A stretch of DNA of 64,000 nt from Pseudomonas sp. CC6-YY-74 (GCF_002025205.1 NZ_CP019947.1:4917501-4981500), one strand, 5' to 3'. Positions 44,309 to 54,630 are shown, numbered from the stretch's first letter. Numbers and translations: made by a program. Notes: generated by a model not told the origin, from the letters alone.

Positions 44309-47222
44309 TCATCGGCTATCGAGGCTCAGCGACGTCGCCACTCGGCCGTCCGCTTGCGCCTGGCCGAAGCCGACATCCAGCAGATAGATGCGTTCGTCAG
44401 TCAGGCCGCCACGCTCGACCAGATAATCCTTGATGTTGGAGGCGCGGGTCTGGGCCAGTTGGCGTTGCAATAATTGGCTTTTGCTCCAGAACTGGAGGAC
44501 GGCATTGCGTAAATTAACGACCCGCTGTTGCTTGTCCAATTCGTTCCATGCGGCGGGCGGTTGCTGTTTCAGGCGGCGGCGGTAGATGGCTTCGAGCAGC
44601 GGGCCTTTTTCGTCGTCCGCGACCTGTAGTTGGCTGGCATCGACCGGGACCGTATCGCCACGGCGCTGGAGAATCTTGTGATAGGTGTTCTGGTATTCGC
44701 GCTCTAGGCGCTGCTCGGCCAGTGGCAGGCCGTCGCTGCTTTGTGCGCTGGTGCCTTCGACCTCCAAGCTCAACGCCGGGCGCTCCTTCAGGGCTCTGGC
44801 GAGTAGGTCCAAGGCGGATTGGGCGCTGCTGTCGAGTTCGCTGCTGCCCGGGTTGAAGTGCACCGTGCTCAAGTCCATCGCAGAGCCGCCGCTGATCAAG
44901 CCGCCAAGAAATTTGAACGGCGCTTGAACCGCGCGCAGGATCAGATTGCGCAGGGTTTTCCAGACAATTGGCATCACGCTGAATTGGGGTTGTTGAGGTC
45001 GCCCTGCACCGGCAGGCTCAGGGCAATCTTGCCGTCGCTATCCTTGAGCAGGGCGACCGCTAGGCGAATCGGCAAGTCGACCGCGCTGGGGCTATCGACT
45101 TTTTCACCCAACTGCAACTGTTCGACCACCACGCTGTTCTCGGCATTCAGCTTGCCCTTGCTGATGCGGTAATGCAGGTCAAGATTGAGGCGTCCCTTGC
45201 GGATGCGATAGCCGGCGAATTTTCCGGAATAGGGCGTCAGAGTGGTTAGTTCGACCTGTTTGAACTGCGTGATGATGTCCAGACTGTCCAGCGGGTCGAA
45301 GGGGTTAAGGCTGCCCTTGATGCTGACCGGTGCGTAGCGGTCGATCTTGCCGACGATATCGACGTTGGCCGGCGCTTGCGTGCGGCTGTCGAGGGTACCG
45401 ATGCTGCCGTGGAGCTGCTGGATGGCGGTGGCAAAATTAGGGGTCAGGCTGAAGTCGGCGAAATTGACCGAACCGTCGGCGAGGGTGACTTCGCCGATAT
45501 GGATACTCAGCGGTTTGCTGGCCGACTCGGACTTGGCAGCAGGGGCAGCGGATTCTGCGGGGCTGGTCGCTGGGGCGATTAGCAGTTCGCTGGCGTTGGT
45601 AGTCAGGTCTTCATTGATGATAAAGCGTGCATAGGGCTGGCTGAGCTGCACTTTGTCGATATTCAGGCTGTCGCCGTGCTGGTAGTTCAGGCCGAGTAGG
45701 TCGAGCTGCTGCCAGCGCACGAAGTCGCGCTCCTTGAGGGTGTCGAGGGTATGCAGCTGGTTGATCTGGGCCTTGCCGGTGACGCTAAAGGCCAGCGGCT
45801 CGGTCGCGCTCAGGGCGAGTTCCAGGTCGCTATCGAGCAGGCCGCTGCGTAGCTCGATTCGCACAAAGGGGCTGAGGTAGGCCTGGGCCACGCGCAGGTC
45901 GAGCGCACGAGTAGCGACTTGCAGGCTAGCGGTGGTCGGGTTCAGTTGTGCCTGACCTTCGGCGTGCAACTTGCCCTGTTTGCCCAGGCCGGTATCCAGT
46001 TTGAGCGTGAAGGGCGAGGTACCCAGGCTGTCGAAGTTCTGCAGGTCGAGGTCGAGCGGGCCCAGATCGAGTGCAACATCCTGCTCTGGTACACGGTCGA
46101 CCAGGTGCACCTGATAGTTACGCAGTTGCACATCGCGCAGCAGCACTTGCCAGGGTTTCCCCGGCGCCGCGGCTGTGCTTTTCTGCGGCGTCCGGTTCTG
46201 CTGTGCGGTGTCGGGCGCCGCGCTGGCGAACAGTTTCTGCCAGTCCAGTTGGCCGTCGGCTTCACGGGCGGCCCAGGTTTCCAGTTGCTGGCTGCGTAAC
46301 TTGCCGACCACCACCCGTTGTTTGACCAGATCCAGGCTGCTGTCGCTGATTTCCAGGTTGGCCAGTTTGACCAAATGGCGGCCGTCCGGCGCTTTGATGG
46401 CGAACGGGGCGATCTTGACCTGGATGTTGTGCAGCAGCAGTTGGGTGTTATCGGCCAGGCTCAGCGTGTAGTCGGTGGCCAGGTCGATACCCCCTCCTCT
46501 AGTACCAGGGGCACGGCATCGCGTACATAGGGCCAGAGGGCCTTGATCTTGCCGTCGCTGATTTTCAGGCTGCCACTGGAGCTGAGCGGCACCAGACTGA
46601 TCTGTCCGTTCCAGTCGATCCGCCCCCCATTTTGGCCGGTGGCGACCAGGGTCATTTCGGCACTGTCGTCGGGCCGGGTGCTGAGGTTGTGCAGCTCTAC
46701 GCTAAGGTCGTCGTAGAGCAACTCGATGGGCTCGCTCGGCCGCAGATCCAGGAAGTGCAGGTTGCCGCCGGCCAGTTTGATGTGGGCGATGCGTAGCGGG
46801 AAAGGCTCGCTCGGCGGCTGCTCGGTGGCCGGCTCGGCACTGGCTGGCAACTTGAACAGCTGGGTCAGGTTGAGTGTTCCGTCCTTGGCGAACTGCACCT
46901 GGGTATGTGGCTTATCCAGTTCGACAGTACTCAGGTGCAGAACGCCACGCCACAGGCTGTCGAGTTGCAGGTTGGCATAGAGGCGCTCGAAGGCCACTTG
47001 TTCCTGGCCGGGTTCGCCGATGCGCAAGCCCCAGAGGCTGGCTTCCAGGCTAAAGGGGTTGAGTTGCACGCGTTCCAGCGTGGCGGGCGCGTTGGCGTAT
47101 TGCGCAAATTGCTGGTTGGCGATACGCAGGCCGATGCCGGGCAGGATCAGAAAGCCCAGCAGGCTATAGAGTGCAATGGCAATCAACAGGGCGCCAGCGG
47201 CGCGCTTTATTCCTTTAAGCAT
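44309..47222 (-). pseudogene. DUF748 (AsmA-like) envelope protein, two apparent frameshifts
   Basis: Three consecutive pieces in different frames form one protein of about 971 residues. Piece 1 starts MLKGIKRAAGALLIAIALYS (one N-terminal membrane anchor, start 47222) and stops after LVLEEGVSTW; piece 2 runs to KIALSLPVQGDLNNPNSA; piece 3 is MPIVWKTLRNLILRAVQAPF to SLSLDSR. Adding one base to CCCCC at 46490-46494 gives EEGGIDLATDYTLSL, and one to GGGG at 44986-44989 gives DLNNPQFSVMPIVWKTL, both as in homologues. The C-terminal part has an OmpA-like FNPGSSELDSSAQSALD. Family members are periplasmic AsmA-like proteins thought to move lipids between membranes. Confidence 0.85.
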
Positions 47223-47325
47223 AAAAACGCCATCAATCGCGACGAGAAATGCTTTGGAGTATGGCACGCGTGGGTAGTTCCAGAGGTAAGGCGGGCGGTG
47301 TTTTCTGTGCGGGCTCGGGGTTGGC

Positions 47326-48342
47326 TTAGAACTGCAGGATCAGGGTTTTCAACGGTGGTTGGCCGTCAAGTGAAGGAAAGTCCGGTGCTGGCGCCAGCAC
47401 CTGACAGTCGCGTACCGGGCGGCCCAGCTTTTCCGCGCAACGCAGCACTTGCGCGCGCCAGTCGCTGAGGGCGACCTTTGCCAAGTTGTTGCAGCAGATC
47501 AGCATGCCGTCATCGGCGGTGGCGAGAATCGCCGGTTTGAGCAGGCTTTGGTAGTCGCGCAGCAGGTCGACGGTGCCGAAGGCACTCTTGGCCCAGGCTG
47601 GCGGGTCGAGCAAGACCCGGTCAAACTGGCGCGGTTGCAGGCGCGGGTAATCGGGCAACTTATGCCCGCGCCGTGCGCTGATTGGCAGCCCGGCCAATTG
47701 GCGAATCGCCGGAAAATAATCGGATTGGATGAACTGCATGGGCGCCAGTCCGGGATTGAGTGCGGCGTTTTCGCGACCGACCGCCAGGTTGCCTTCGGCA
47801 AAATCCAGGTTGATCACTTCGCGGGCGCCGCCAGCCGCGGCGCTGAGGCCGACGCCGCAGGTATAGGCGAACAGGTTGAGCACGGATTTTCCGGCACTGT
47901 GCGCCTTGATCCAGCCGCGGGCGTTACGCAGGTCGAGAAACAACAACGGATCTTGTCCGGCATGGCGACCGCGCACGCGATAGTTGAGGCCCCATTCATG
48001 ACCGATCAGGTCTTCCAGGGCCGCCGGCTGGGCCTGATAGACCGGGTCGCTGCGATCGATCCGCGAATTGCCCTGGCAGCGGTCGTTGTAGACCAGCAAT
48101 AGCGGCGTATCGAGGGCCTGCTTGCACTGCTCAGCCAGTTGCAGCAGCTGGTCATGACTGAGGCTTTGATGAAAGCTTTGCACCAATAACTGCGGGCCGT
48201 AGCGGTCGATGGTCAGACCGCTGGCGCCTTCCTGGCTGCCGTGGAACAGCCGATAACAGTCGGTGCCTTGCTGGTTCAGTTCAGCGAGCAATGGCTGGCG
48301 ATGGGCTAGTGCGGCGCGCAGCGCCTGTTCGAGAGAAGGCAT
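47326..48342 (-). CDS. Class I SAM-dependent methyltransferase (RlmI/RlmK-like)
   Basis: 338 residues. N-terminal part DCYRLFHGSQEGASGLTIDR and a PUA-less RlmI-type core: FLDLRNARGWIK, SAM motif VLNLFAYTCGVGLSAAAGG, acidic loop NLDFAEGNL and the catalytic DPPAWAKS. Related to RlmI and to the C-terminal module of RlmKL, which make m5C/m7G in 23S rRNA; the target here is not known. It stands alone on the minus strand after a 15-bp inverted repeat. Confidence 0.88.
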   Translation of the reverse strand: MPSLEQALRAALAHRQPLLAELNQQGTDCYRLFHGSQEGASGLTIDRYGPQLLVQSFHQSLSHDQLLQLAEQCKQALDTPLLLVYNDRCQGNSRIDRSDPVYQAQPAALEDLIGHEWGLNYRVRGRHAGQDPLLFLDLRNARGWIKAHSAGKSVLNLFAYTCGVGLSAAAGGAREVINLDFAEGNLAVGRENAALNPGLAPMQFIQSDYFPAIRQLAGLPISARRGHKLPDYPRLQPRQFDRVLLDPPAWAKSAFGTVDLLRDYQSLLKPAILATADDGMLICCNNLAKVALSDWRAQVLRCAEKLGRPVRDCQVLAPAPDFPSLDGQPPLKTLILQF

Positions 48343-48413
48343 ACGCTGCGACTCGGAGAAGGGGGCGCGCAGTTTATCAAGAAAAGCGCTGGAGCCTGCT
48401 ATGCCAGCCAGTT

Positions 48414-48454
48414 GGGCGGGTGCAACCCGCCGATGGCTGGGGTTGCACCCGCCC
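48414..48454. repeat. 15-bp perfect inverted repeat (REP-like)
   Basis: GGGCGGGTGCAACCC (48414-48428) and GGGTTGCACCCGCCC (48440-48454) with an 11-base loop, between the thiolase and methyltransferase genes. Matches the GC-rich palindromic repeats common between Pseudomonas genes; could also end thiolase transcription, but no U-tract follows. Confidence 0.7.
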
Positions 48455-48471
48455 TTCGCGGGGAGCGTTAT

Positions 48472-49653
48472 TTATCCGCGTTCAATCGCCAAAGCCACGC
48501 CCTGACCGCCACCGATACACAGAGTGGCCAGGCCCTTGTGGGCATCGCGCTTGATCATCTCGTGCAGCAGGGTCACCAGAATCCGGCAGCCGGAACCGCC
48601 GATCGGATGGCCGATGGCGATGGCGCCACCGTTGACGTTGACTTTGCTCGCATCCCACTGCAATTCCTTGCCAACGGCCAGGGCCTGGGCGGCAAAGGCT
48701 TCGTTGGCCTCGATCAGGTCCAGCTGCTCCAGGCTCCAGCCGGCCTTGGCCAGGCAGCGCTGGGTGGCGGAGACCGGGCCGATGCCCATGATTGCCGGAT
48801 CGACGCCGGCGTTGGCGTAGCCGGCGATGCGCGCCAGCACCGGTAGACCGAGGGCCTGGGCTTTGCCTGCGCTCATCAGCAGCACCGCGGCGGCGCCGTC
48901 GTTGAGGCTGGAGGCATTGCCGGCAGTCACGCTGCCGTCTTTCTTGAACGCCGGCTTGAGCTTGGCCAATGATTCGGCGGTGGTGCTGGCGCGCGGCTGT
49001 TCGTCAGTAGCGAAGCTGAGCGGTTCGCCTTTGCGCTGCGGGATCAGGATCGGGGTGATTTCATCCTTGAAGCGGCCGGCCTCGATGGCGACGCAGGCCT
49101 TGCGCTGCGACTCGGCGGCGAAGGCATCCTGTTCCTCGCGGCTGATGGCGTACTTGTCCACCAGGTTCTCGGCGGTGATGCCCATGTGGTAGTCGTTGAA
49201 GGCGTCCCACAGGCCGTCTGTGATCATCGTGTCGACCAACTGGGCGTGGCCCATGCGCAGGCCGGTACGTGCGCCGGGCATGACGTAGGGGGCCAGGCTC
49301 ATGTTCTCCATGCCGCCGGCGATGATCACCTCGGCATCGCCGCAGCGAATCGCCTGGGCGCCCAGGTGCAGGGCTTTCAGGCCCGAACCGCAGACCTTGT
49401 TCAGGGTCAGTGCCGGTACCGCATGGGGCAGGCCGGCGAGGATCGCTGCCTGGCGTGCCGGGTTCTGTCCGCTGCCTGCGGTGAGCACCTGGCCGAGGAT
49501 CACTTCGTCGACCTCGGCGCCGTTCAGGCCGGTTTGTTCCAGCAAGCGGCGGATCACCGCGGCGCCCAGTTCGGGGGCGGCAATGCCCGCCAGCGAACCC
49601 TGGAAGCTGCCGACGGCGGTGCGGGTGGCGGCGACGATGACGACTTCTTGCAT
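48472..49653 (-). CDS. Acetyl-CoA acetyltransferase (thiolase)
   Basis: 393 residues from ATG 49653 (MQEVVIVAATRTAVGSFQGS) with GAGGA upstream. Nucleophilic Cys in NKVCGSGLKALHLG near residue 88, NGGAIAIGHPIGGSGCRIL with catalytic His, and Cys in ATLCIGGGQGVAL. Length and motifs fit biosynthetic thiolases (AtoB/PhaA type) that join two acetyl-CoA. Near acs, which supplies acetyl-CoA, so a role in acetate or short-chain acid use is plausible. Confidence 0.93.
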   Translation of the reverse strand: MQEVVIVAATRTAVGSFQGSLAGIAAPELGAAVIRRLLEQTGLNGAEVDEVILGQVLTAGSGQNPARQAAILAGLPHAVPALTLNKVCGSGLKALHLGAQAIRCGDAEVIIAGGMENMSLAPYVMPGARTGLRMGHAQLVDTMITDGLWDAFNDYHMGITAENLVDKYAISREEQDAFAAESQRKACVAIEAGRFKDEITPILIPQRKGEPLSFATDEQPRASTTAESLAKLKPAFKKDGSVTAGNASSLNDGAAAVLLMSAGKAQALGLPVLARIAGYANAGVDPAIMGIGPVSATQRCLAKAGWSLEQLDLIEANEAFAAQALAVGKELQWDASKVNVNGGAIAIGHPIGGSGCRILVTLLHEMIKRDAHKGLATLCIGGGQGVALAIERG

Positions 49654-49787
49654 GATGGGGTTCCTCAAGAAAGTGGGGGCGGCGAGTTGCAGCAAGGGCG
49701 CTATGGTTGCACAGGGGCTTGGTTTTGGGCCAGTGGGGGAACCGGCCGGTCAGGCGCAGGCGTGATAGACACCGGCCTGGCGCCGCA

Positions 49788-50663
49788 TCAAGCGGGCGGC
49801 AGGCCCAGGCGTTTGCGCGCGCGGTGGATGGCACCGTTGCGCACGGCCCAGCGCAACACGGGGGCCAGGCTGTGAACGCCGGCGTGAATCACGCGGCTGC
49901 GCACTGGACCGATGGGTTGTTCGAGCATGTTCTGCGCCCAGGCCGGCAGCAGGTCGATGCCGGCCTGGGTCAGCAGTTTGCCTACCGGGACGGCGAGGGC
50001 GCTGGGCGCCGGGGCATTGAGCAGGATGCGCAGAATCTCCCGGGAGCGCTGTTCGCAGCGCAACTGCGGGCGGATGGCTGCCAGGTAGGCGCTGATTTCG
50101 TTGCGCGAGCGCGGCACCTGGCTGGCGCCGAGGCGCTCGGCGATCAAGGCGATCTCGGCGTAGTAGCGATCCTGGTCGGCCTCGCTCAGTCGGGGATTGC
50201 GGTAGCGCAGGTGGGCCTGGAGAAAGCTGTGCACCTCGGCCACGTGCACCCAGGTCAGCAGGGCGGGGTCGCTGGCCGCATAGGGGCGGCCATCCGGCGC
50301 CGTGCCGGTAACCTGCAGGTGGATACGTGTGACCTTGTCGATCAGCCAGTCGGCATCGGCGCGGGCGCCGAAGGTGGTGCCGGAGATGAACTGGCCGGTG
50401 CGGCGCAGGCGGCCGAGCAGATCGTCGCGAAAATTCGAGTGATCCCAGACCCCGGCCAGCGCCAGCGGGTGCAGCGCCTGCAGGAGCAGGGCGCTGATGC
50501 CGCCGATCAGCATGCTGGTGAAGTCGCCATGCACCTGCCAGCTGATTGAGTCGGGGCCGAACAGGCCGGGGTCACCCTTGGGGTGTTCGAAGTCGATCTG
50601 ACCCAAGGCGATGCCGCTGAGGCTGAATACCTGGCTTTCGATACGCCGGCGAAGAAATTCCAT
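49788..50663 (-). CDS. DUF2236 (MpaB/latex-clearing-like) oxygenase family protein
   Basis: 291 residues from ATG 50663 (MEFLRRRIESQVFSLSG); a TTG directly before it is less likely. Typical family features: DFTSMLIGGISALLLQALHP (helix with the conserved ALHP), ADWLIDKVTRIHLQVTG, and WVHVAEVHSFLQAHLRY, which carries conserved His residues. Relatives are haem-b oxygenases such as Lcp and MpaB; the His residues seen here are those expected to bind haem, but the substrate is unknown. No clear Shine-Dalgarno. Confidence 0.8.
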   Translation of the reverse strand: MEFLRRRIESQVFSLSGIALGQIDFEHPKGDPGLFGPDSISWQVHGDFTSMLIGGISALLLQALHPLALAGVWDHSNFRDDLLGRLRRTGQFISGTTFGARADADWLIDKVTRIHLQVTGTAPDGRPYAASDPALLTWVHVAEVHSFLQAHLRYRNPRLSEADQDRYYAEIALIAERLGASQVPRSRNEISAYLAAIRPQLRCEQRSREILRILLNAPAPSALAVPVGKLLTQAGIDLLPAWAQNMLEQPIGPVRSRVIHAGVHSLAPVLRWAVRNGAIHRARKRLGLPPA

Positions 50664-50786
50664 CAACAGCTAATGCTCGGGTTGCAGGGAAGGGAGGAGC
50701 CAGTTTGCTGGTTCCTCCCGCGAGGTTACAGGGTAGGGCGTACTCGCCAAGCAGTGCGCCAGCCGAGGCAAAGGAAACGCCACGGC

Positions 50787-50831
50787 GGCGGACTGTTCGC
50801 TGCGCTCCTGAGCGGCCGCCGCTGGTCCGCC
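50787..50831. repeat. Palindromic intergenic sequence after acs
   Basis: GGCGGAC (50787-50793) and GTCCGCC (50825-50831) close a GC-rich inner palindrome (CTGCGCTCCTGAGCGGCCGCC region). Lies just downstream of the acs stop. REP-like; may stabilise the acs 3' end. Confidence 0.4.
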
Positions 50832-50838
50832 CTAGGTT

Positions 50839-52776
50839 TTAGCGGTTCAGGCGCTGCTCGATCAGGCTGTCCACCACGCTGGGGTCGGCCAGGGTCGAGG
50901 TGTCACCGAGGGTGTCCAGCTCGTTGCAGGCGATCTTGCGCAGAATGCGGCGCATGATCTTGCCCGAGCGGGTTTTCGGCAGGCCGGGTGCCCACTGGAT
51001 CATTTCGGGTTTGGCGAAGCTGCCAATTTCCTTGCCGACCATGTCGAGCAGCTGTTTTTTCAGATCATCGCTGGGCTCCACGCCGCTCATCGGCGTGACG
51101 AAGGCGTAGATGCCCTGGCCCTTGATGTCGTGCGGGTAGCCGACCACCGCCGCCTCGGCGACCGCATCGTGCAGCACCAGGGCGCTTTCCACCTCGGCGG
51201 TGCCGATGCGATGACCGGAGACGTTGATCACGTCGTCGACCCGGCCGGTGATCCAGTAGTAGCCGTCTTCGTCGCGGCGTGCGCCATCGCCGGTGAAGTA
51301 GTAGCCGGGGTAGGGTTTGAAGTAGGTGTCGACCATGCGCTGATGATCGCCGTAGATGCTGCGGATCTGGCTCGGCCAGCTGGCCTTGATCGCCAGCACG
51401 CCGCTGCCCGGACCGTCGATCTCCTTGCCCTGCTCGTCCAGCAGCGCCGGTTGCACACCGAAGAACGGACGGGTCGCCGAGCCGGGCTTGAGGTCGGTGG
51501 CGCCGGGCAATGGGGTGATCAGGATGGCGCCGGTTTCGGTCTGCCACCAGGTGTCGACGATCGGGCAGCGCCTGTCGCCGACCACATTGAAGTACCACTC
51601 CCAGGCTTCCGGGTTGATCGGCTCACCGACACTGCCGAGCAGGCGCAGGCTGCTGCGCGAGGTTTTCTTCACCGGCTCTTCGCCTTCGCGCATCAGGGCG
51701 CGCAGGGCGGTCGGCGCGGTGTAAAAAATGTTCACCTGATGCTTGTCGATTACCTGCCAGAAGCGTGAGGCGTCCGGGTAGTTGGGCACCCCCTCGAACA
51801 CCAGGCTGGTGGCGCCGTTGGCGAGCGGGCCGTAGACGATGTAACTGTGGCCGGTGACCCAGCCGACATCGGCGGTACACCAGTAGATATCGCCTTCGTG
51901 GTAGTCGAACACGTACTTGTGGGTCATGGCGGCCATCAACAGGTAGCCGCCGGTGCTGTGCAGCACGCCCTTGGGTTTGCCGGTGCTGCCGGAGGTGTAG
52001 AGGATGAACAGCGGGTCTTCGGCGTCCATCGGTTCCGCAGGGCAGTCGCTGCTGGCGGCCTGCAGCGCCTCGTGGTACCAGATGTCGCGGTCCTCCACCC
52101 AGTCGATCTGGCCCTGGGTGCGCTCGACCACCACCACCGTGGCGACGTCCGGGCAGCTCTGTAGCGCCTTGTCGACGTTGGCCTTGAGCTGCACGTACTT
52201 GCCGCCGCGCACACCCTCGTCGGCGGTGATCACCGTGCGGCAATCGGCATCGAGGATGCGGTCGCGCAGAGCATCCGGGGAGAAGCCGCCGAACACCACC
52301 GAATGCACCGCACCGATGCGCGTGCAGGCGAGCATGGCGTAGGTCGCCTCCGGGATCATCGGCATGTAGATGCACACCCGGTCGCCTTTACCCACGCCGC
52401 GGCTCTTCAGTACATTGGCCAGGCGGCAGACGTGATGGTGCAGCTTGTTGTAGGTGATGTTGGCGGACTCGGCGGGGTTGTCGCCTTCCCAGATCAGGGC
52501 GATCTGCTCGCCGCGCTGCTCCAGGTGCCGGTCTATGCAGTTGTAGCTGACGTTCAGTTGCCCGCCCTTGAACCAGCTGACTTGGCCCTTGTTCAGGTCG
52601 CCGCTATAGACCTCGTCCCAGGGCTTCGACCAGTCGAGAAAGGCTTTGGCCTGTTCGGCCCAGAAGGTTGCCGGTTGCTCGATGGAGTGACGATACAGGC
52701 GCTGGTAGTCGTCGTGGTTGAGGTGCGCGCGCTCTCGCACGACCTTGCTGACGGGGTGGCGGGTGATCTCGAACAT
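50839..52776 (-). CDS. acs: Acetyl-coenzyme A synthetase
   Basis: 645 residues. AMP-forming ligase: FILYTSGSTGKPKGVLHSTG (ATP loop), DTWWQTETGAILI, YYFTGDGARRDEDGYYWITGR-region (hinge) and the acetylatable Lys in LPKTRSGKIMRRILR. Converts acetate to acetyl-CoA. AAGGA lies 6 bases before the ATG. In Pseudomonas the acetate-use genes are under CbrAB/Crc and ErdR-type control; nothing in the immediate upstream sequence identifies its regulator. P. aeruginosa calls the orthologue at this place acsB. Confidence 0.97.
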   Translation of the reverse strand: MFEITRHPVSKVVRERAHLNHDDYQRLYRHSIEQPATFWAEQAKAFLDWSKPWDEVYSGDLNKGQVSWFKGGQLNVSYNCIDRHLEQRGEQIALIWEGDNPAESANITYNKLHHHVCRLANVLKSRGVGKGDRVCIYMPMIPEATYAMLACTRIGAVHSVVFGGFSPDALRDRILDADCRTVITADEGVRGGKYVQLKANVDKALQSCPDVATVVVVERTQGQIDWVEDRDIWYHEALQAASSDCPAEPMDAEDPLFILYTSGSTGKPKGVLHSTGGYLLMAAMTHKYVFDYHEGDIYWCTADVGWVTGHSYIVYGPLANGATSLVFEGVPNYPDASRFWQVIDKHQVNIFYTAPTALRALMREGEEPVKKTSRSSLRLLGSVGEPINPEAWEWYFNVVGDRRCPIVDTWWQTETGAILITPLPGATDLKPGSATRPFFGVQPALLDEQGKEIDGPGSGVLAIKASWPSQIRSIYGDHQRMVDTYFKPYPGYYFTGDGARRDEDGYYWITGRVDDVINVSGHRIGTAEVESALVLHDAVAEAAVVGYPHDIKGQGIYAFVTPMSGVEPSDDLKKQLLDMVGKEIGSFAKPEMIQWAPGLPKTRSGKIMRRILRKIACNELDTLGDTSTLADPSVVDSLIEQRLNR

Positions 52777-52925
52777 GGCTGGTCCTTATTCTTGTCTGGC
52801 CTCGATGGCCTAAGGTTAGCACCCGAGCCGTCGTCGGGTTCAAGTGCAGCGCATGGCCTTGACTGCGAATCCGTGGCCGGCGGCCTGCGCGGTGCTGGCT
52901 GCTGGCTAAACCGACCGGTAGAAAG

Positions 52926-52953
52926 CCACAACCCGGCCAGGGCCGGGTTGTGG
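52926..52953 (-). terminator. Terminator of pgi
   Basis: Perfect 13-bp stem CCACAACCCGGCC / GGCCGGGTTGTGG with a 2-base loop, 13 bases after the pgi stop on the minus strand, followed by CTTTCT. Confidence 0.75.
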
Positions 52954-52965
52954 TGAGGCGGTGCT

Positions 52966-54630
52966 TCAGCCGCGGTGGCGGCCGCGGAAGAACTCGATCA
53001 GACCCTGGGTCGAGGCATCCTCGGCTGGCTTCTCCTCGCTACCGACCAGGCGTGAATAGACGCTCTTGCCCAGCTCCTTGCCCAGTTCGACGCCCCACTG
53101 ATCGAAGGCGTTGATGCCCCAGATCGCACTCTGGGCGAACACCTTGTGCTCATACATCGCCACCAGGGCGCCGAGGCGGCGCGGGCTGATGCGTTCGAGC
53201 ACCAGGGTGTTGCTCGGCCGGTTACCGGGGATGACCTTGTGTGGTGCCAGGCGCTGCACTTCGGCTTCGCTCAGGCCCTGGCCGCGCAGTTCGCTCTCGG
53301 CTTCTTCGCGGGTCTTGCCGAGCATCAGCGCCTGGCTCTGCGACAGGCAGTTGGCGTACAGCCACTGGTGGTGGTCGGCAACCGGGTTGTAGCTGACCAC
53401 TGGGACGATGAAGTCCGCCGGAATCAATTGGGTGCCCTGGTGCAGCAACTGGTGATAGGCATGCTGGCCGTTGCAGCCGACCCCGCCCCAGATGACCGGG
53501 CCGGTGGCGCAGGCTACCGGTTGGCCGTCCTGCAGCACGCTCTTGCCGTTGGACTCCATGTCCAGTTGCTGCAGGTGTTTGGTGATATTGCGCAGGTAAT
53601 GGTCGTACGGCAGGATCGCCTGGCTCTGCGCGCCCCAGAAGTTGCCGTACCAGATGCCCAGCAGGGCCAGCAGCACCGGCATGTTGCTCTCGAAGGGCGC
53701 GGTCAGGAAGTGCTGATCCATGCTGTAGGCACCGGACAGCAGTTCCTTGAAGTTGGACATGCCGATCGACATGGCGATCGGCAGGCCAATGGCCGACCAC
53801 AGCGAATAACGCCCGCCGACCCAGTCCCACATCGGGAACACGTTCTCTTCGTGGATGCCGAAGGCCACCGCCGCCTGGGTGTTGCTCGATACTGCAATAA
53901 AGTGTCGATACAGCTCGGCCTCGGAGCCCCCCTGGGCCAGGTACCAGCTGCGTGCGGCCTGGGCGTTTTTCAGGGTTTCCAGGGTGCTGAAGGATTTCGA
54001 CGAGACGATGAACAGGGTGGTTTCGGCGCGCAGCTTGGCGGCCAGTTCGTGGAACGAGCTGCCGTCGATATTGGCCAGGTAGTGGCAGCGCACACCGCGC
54101 TGGGCGAATGGCAGTAGGGCCTCGGAGACCAGTTGCGGGCCGAGGAAGGAGCCGCCGATGCCGATGTTGACCACGTCGGTGATCGGCTTCTCACTGTAGC
54201 CACGCCACAGCCCATCGTGCACCCGCCCGACCAGTTCGGTCATCTGGTGCAGTACACGCTGCACCTCGGGCATCACGTCGGCGCCATCGACCAGCACCTT
54301 GTCGCCGATCGGTCGGCGCAGCGCGGTGTGCAAGGCCGGACGTGCTTCCGAGGCGTTGATCGGTTCACCGTCGAATTGCGCCCGAATGGCCTGCTCCAGC
54401 CCGCATTCCTTGGCCAGGCTGACCAACAGGTCGCGGGTTTCAAGGGTGATCAGGTTTTTCGAGTAGTCGAGAAACAGGCCGCAGCTACTCAGTGAGAGGT
54501 GCTCGAAACGCTGCGCGTCCATGTTGAACGCTTCGCGCATGCTGAAGCTCTGCAAGCTGGCTCGGTGTTGCTGGAGGGCCTTCCAGGTGGGCAGGGCGGT
54601 GACATCGAGGGGGTGCTGGTAGTACGCCAT
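52966..54630 (-). CDS. pgi: Glucose-6-phosphate isomerase
   Basis: 554 residues from ATG 54630 (MAYYQHPLDVTALPTWKALQ), the family N-terminus and usual Pseudomonas length; the 110 open codons upstream are not coding. Signatures: VVNIGIGGSFLGPQLVSEAL (sugar phosphate), GGRYSLWSAIGLPIA and catalytic Glu in QLDMESNGKSV and Lys in the C-terminal INAFDQWGVELGKELG. Interconverts glucose 6-phosphate and fructose 6-phosphate. Confidence 0.98.
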   Translation of the reverse strand: MAYYQHPLDVTALPTWKALQQHRASLQSFSMREAFNMDAQRFEHLSLSSCGLFLDYSKNLITLETRDLLVSLAKECGLEQAIRAQFDGEPINASEARPALHTALRRPIGDKVLVDGADVMPEVQRVLHQMTELVGRVHDGLWRGYSEKPITDVVNIGIGGSFLGPQLVSEALLPFAQRGVRCHYLANIDGSSFHELAAKLRAETTLFIVSSKSFSTLETLKNAQAARSWYLAQGGSEAELYRHFIAVSSNTQAAVAFGIHEENVFPMWDWVGGRYSLWSAIGLPIAMSIGMSNFKELLSGAYSMDQHFLTAPFESNMPVLLALLGIWYGNFWGAQSQAILPYDHYLRNITKHLQQLDMESNGKSVLQDGQPVACATGPVIWGGVGCNGQHAYHQLLHQGTQLIPADFIVPVVSYNPVADHHQWLYANCLSQSQALMLGKTREEAESELRGQGLSEAEVQRLAPHKVIPGNRPSNTLVLERISPRRLGALVAMYEHKVFAQSAIWGINAFDQWGVELGKELGKSVYSRLVGSEEKPAEDASTQGLIEFFRGRHRG

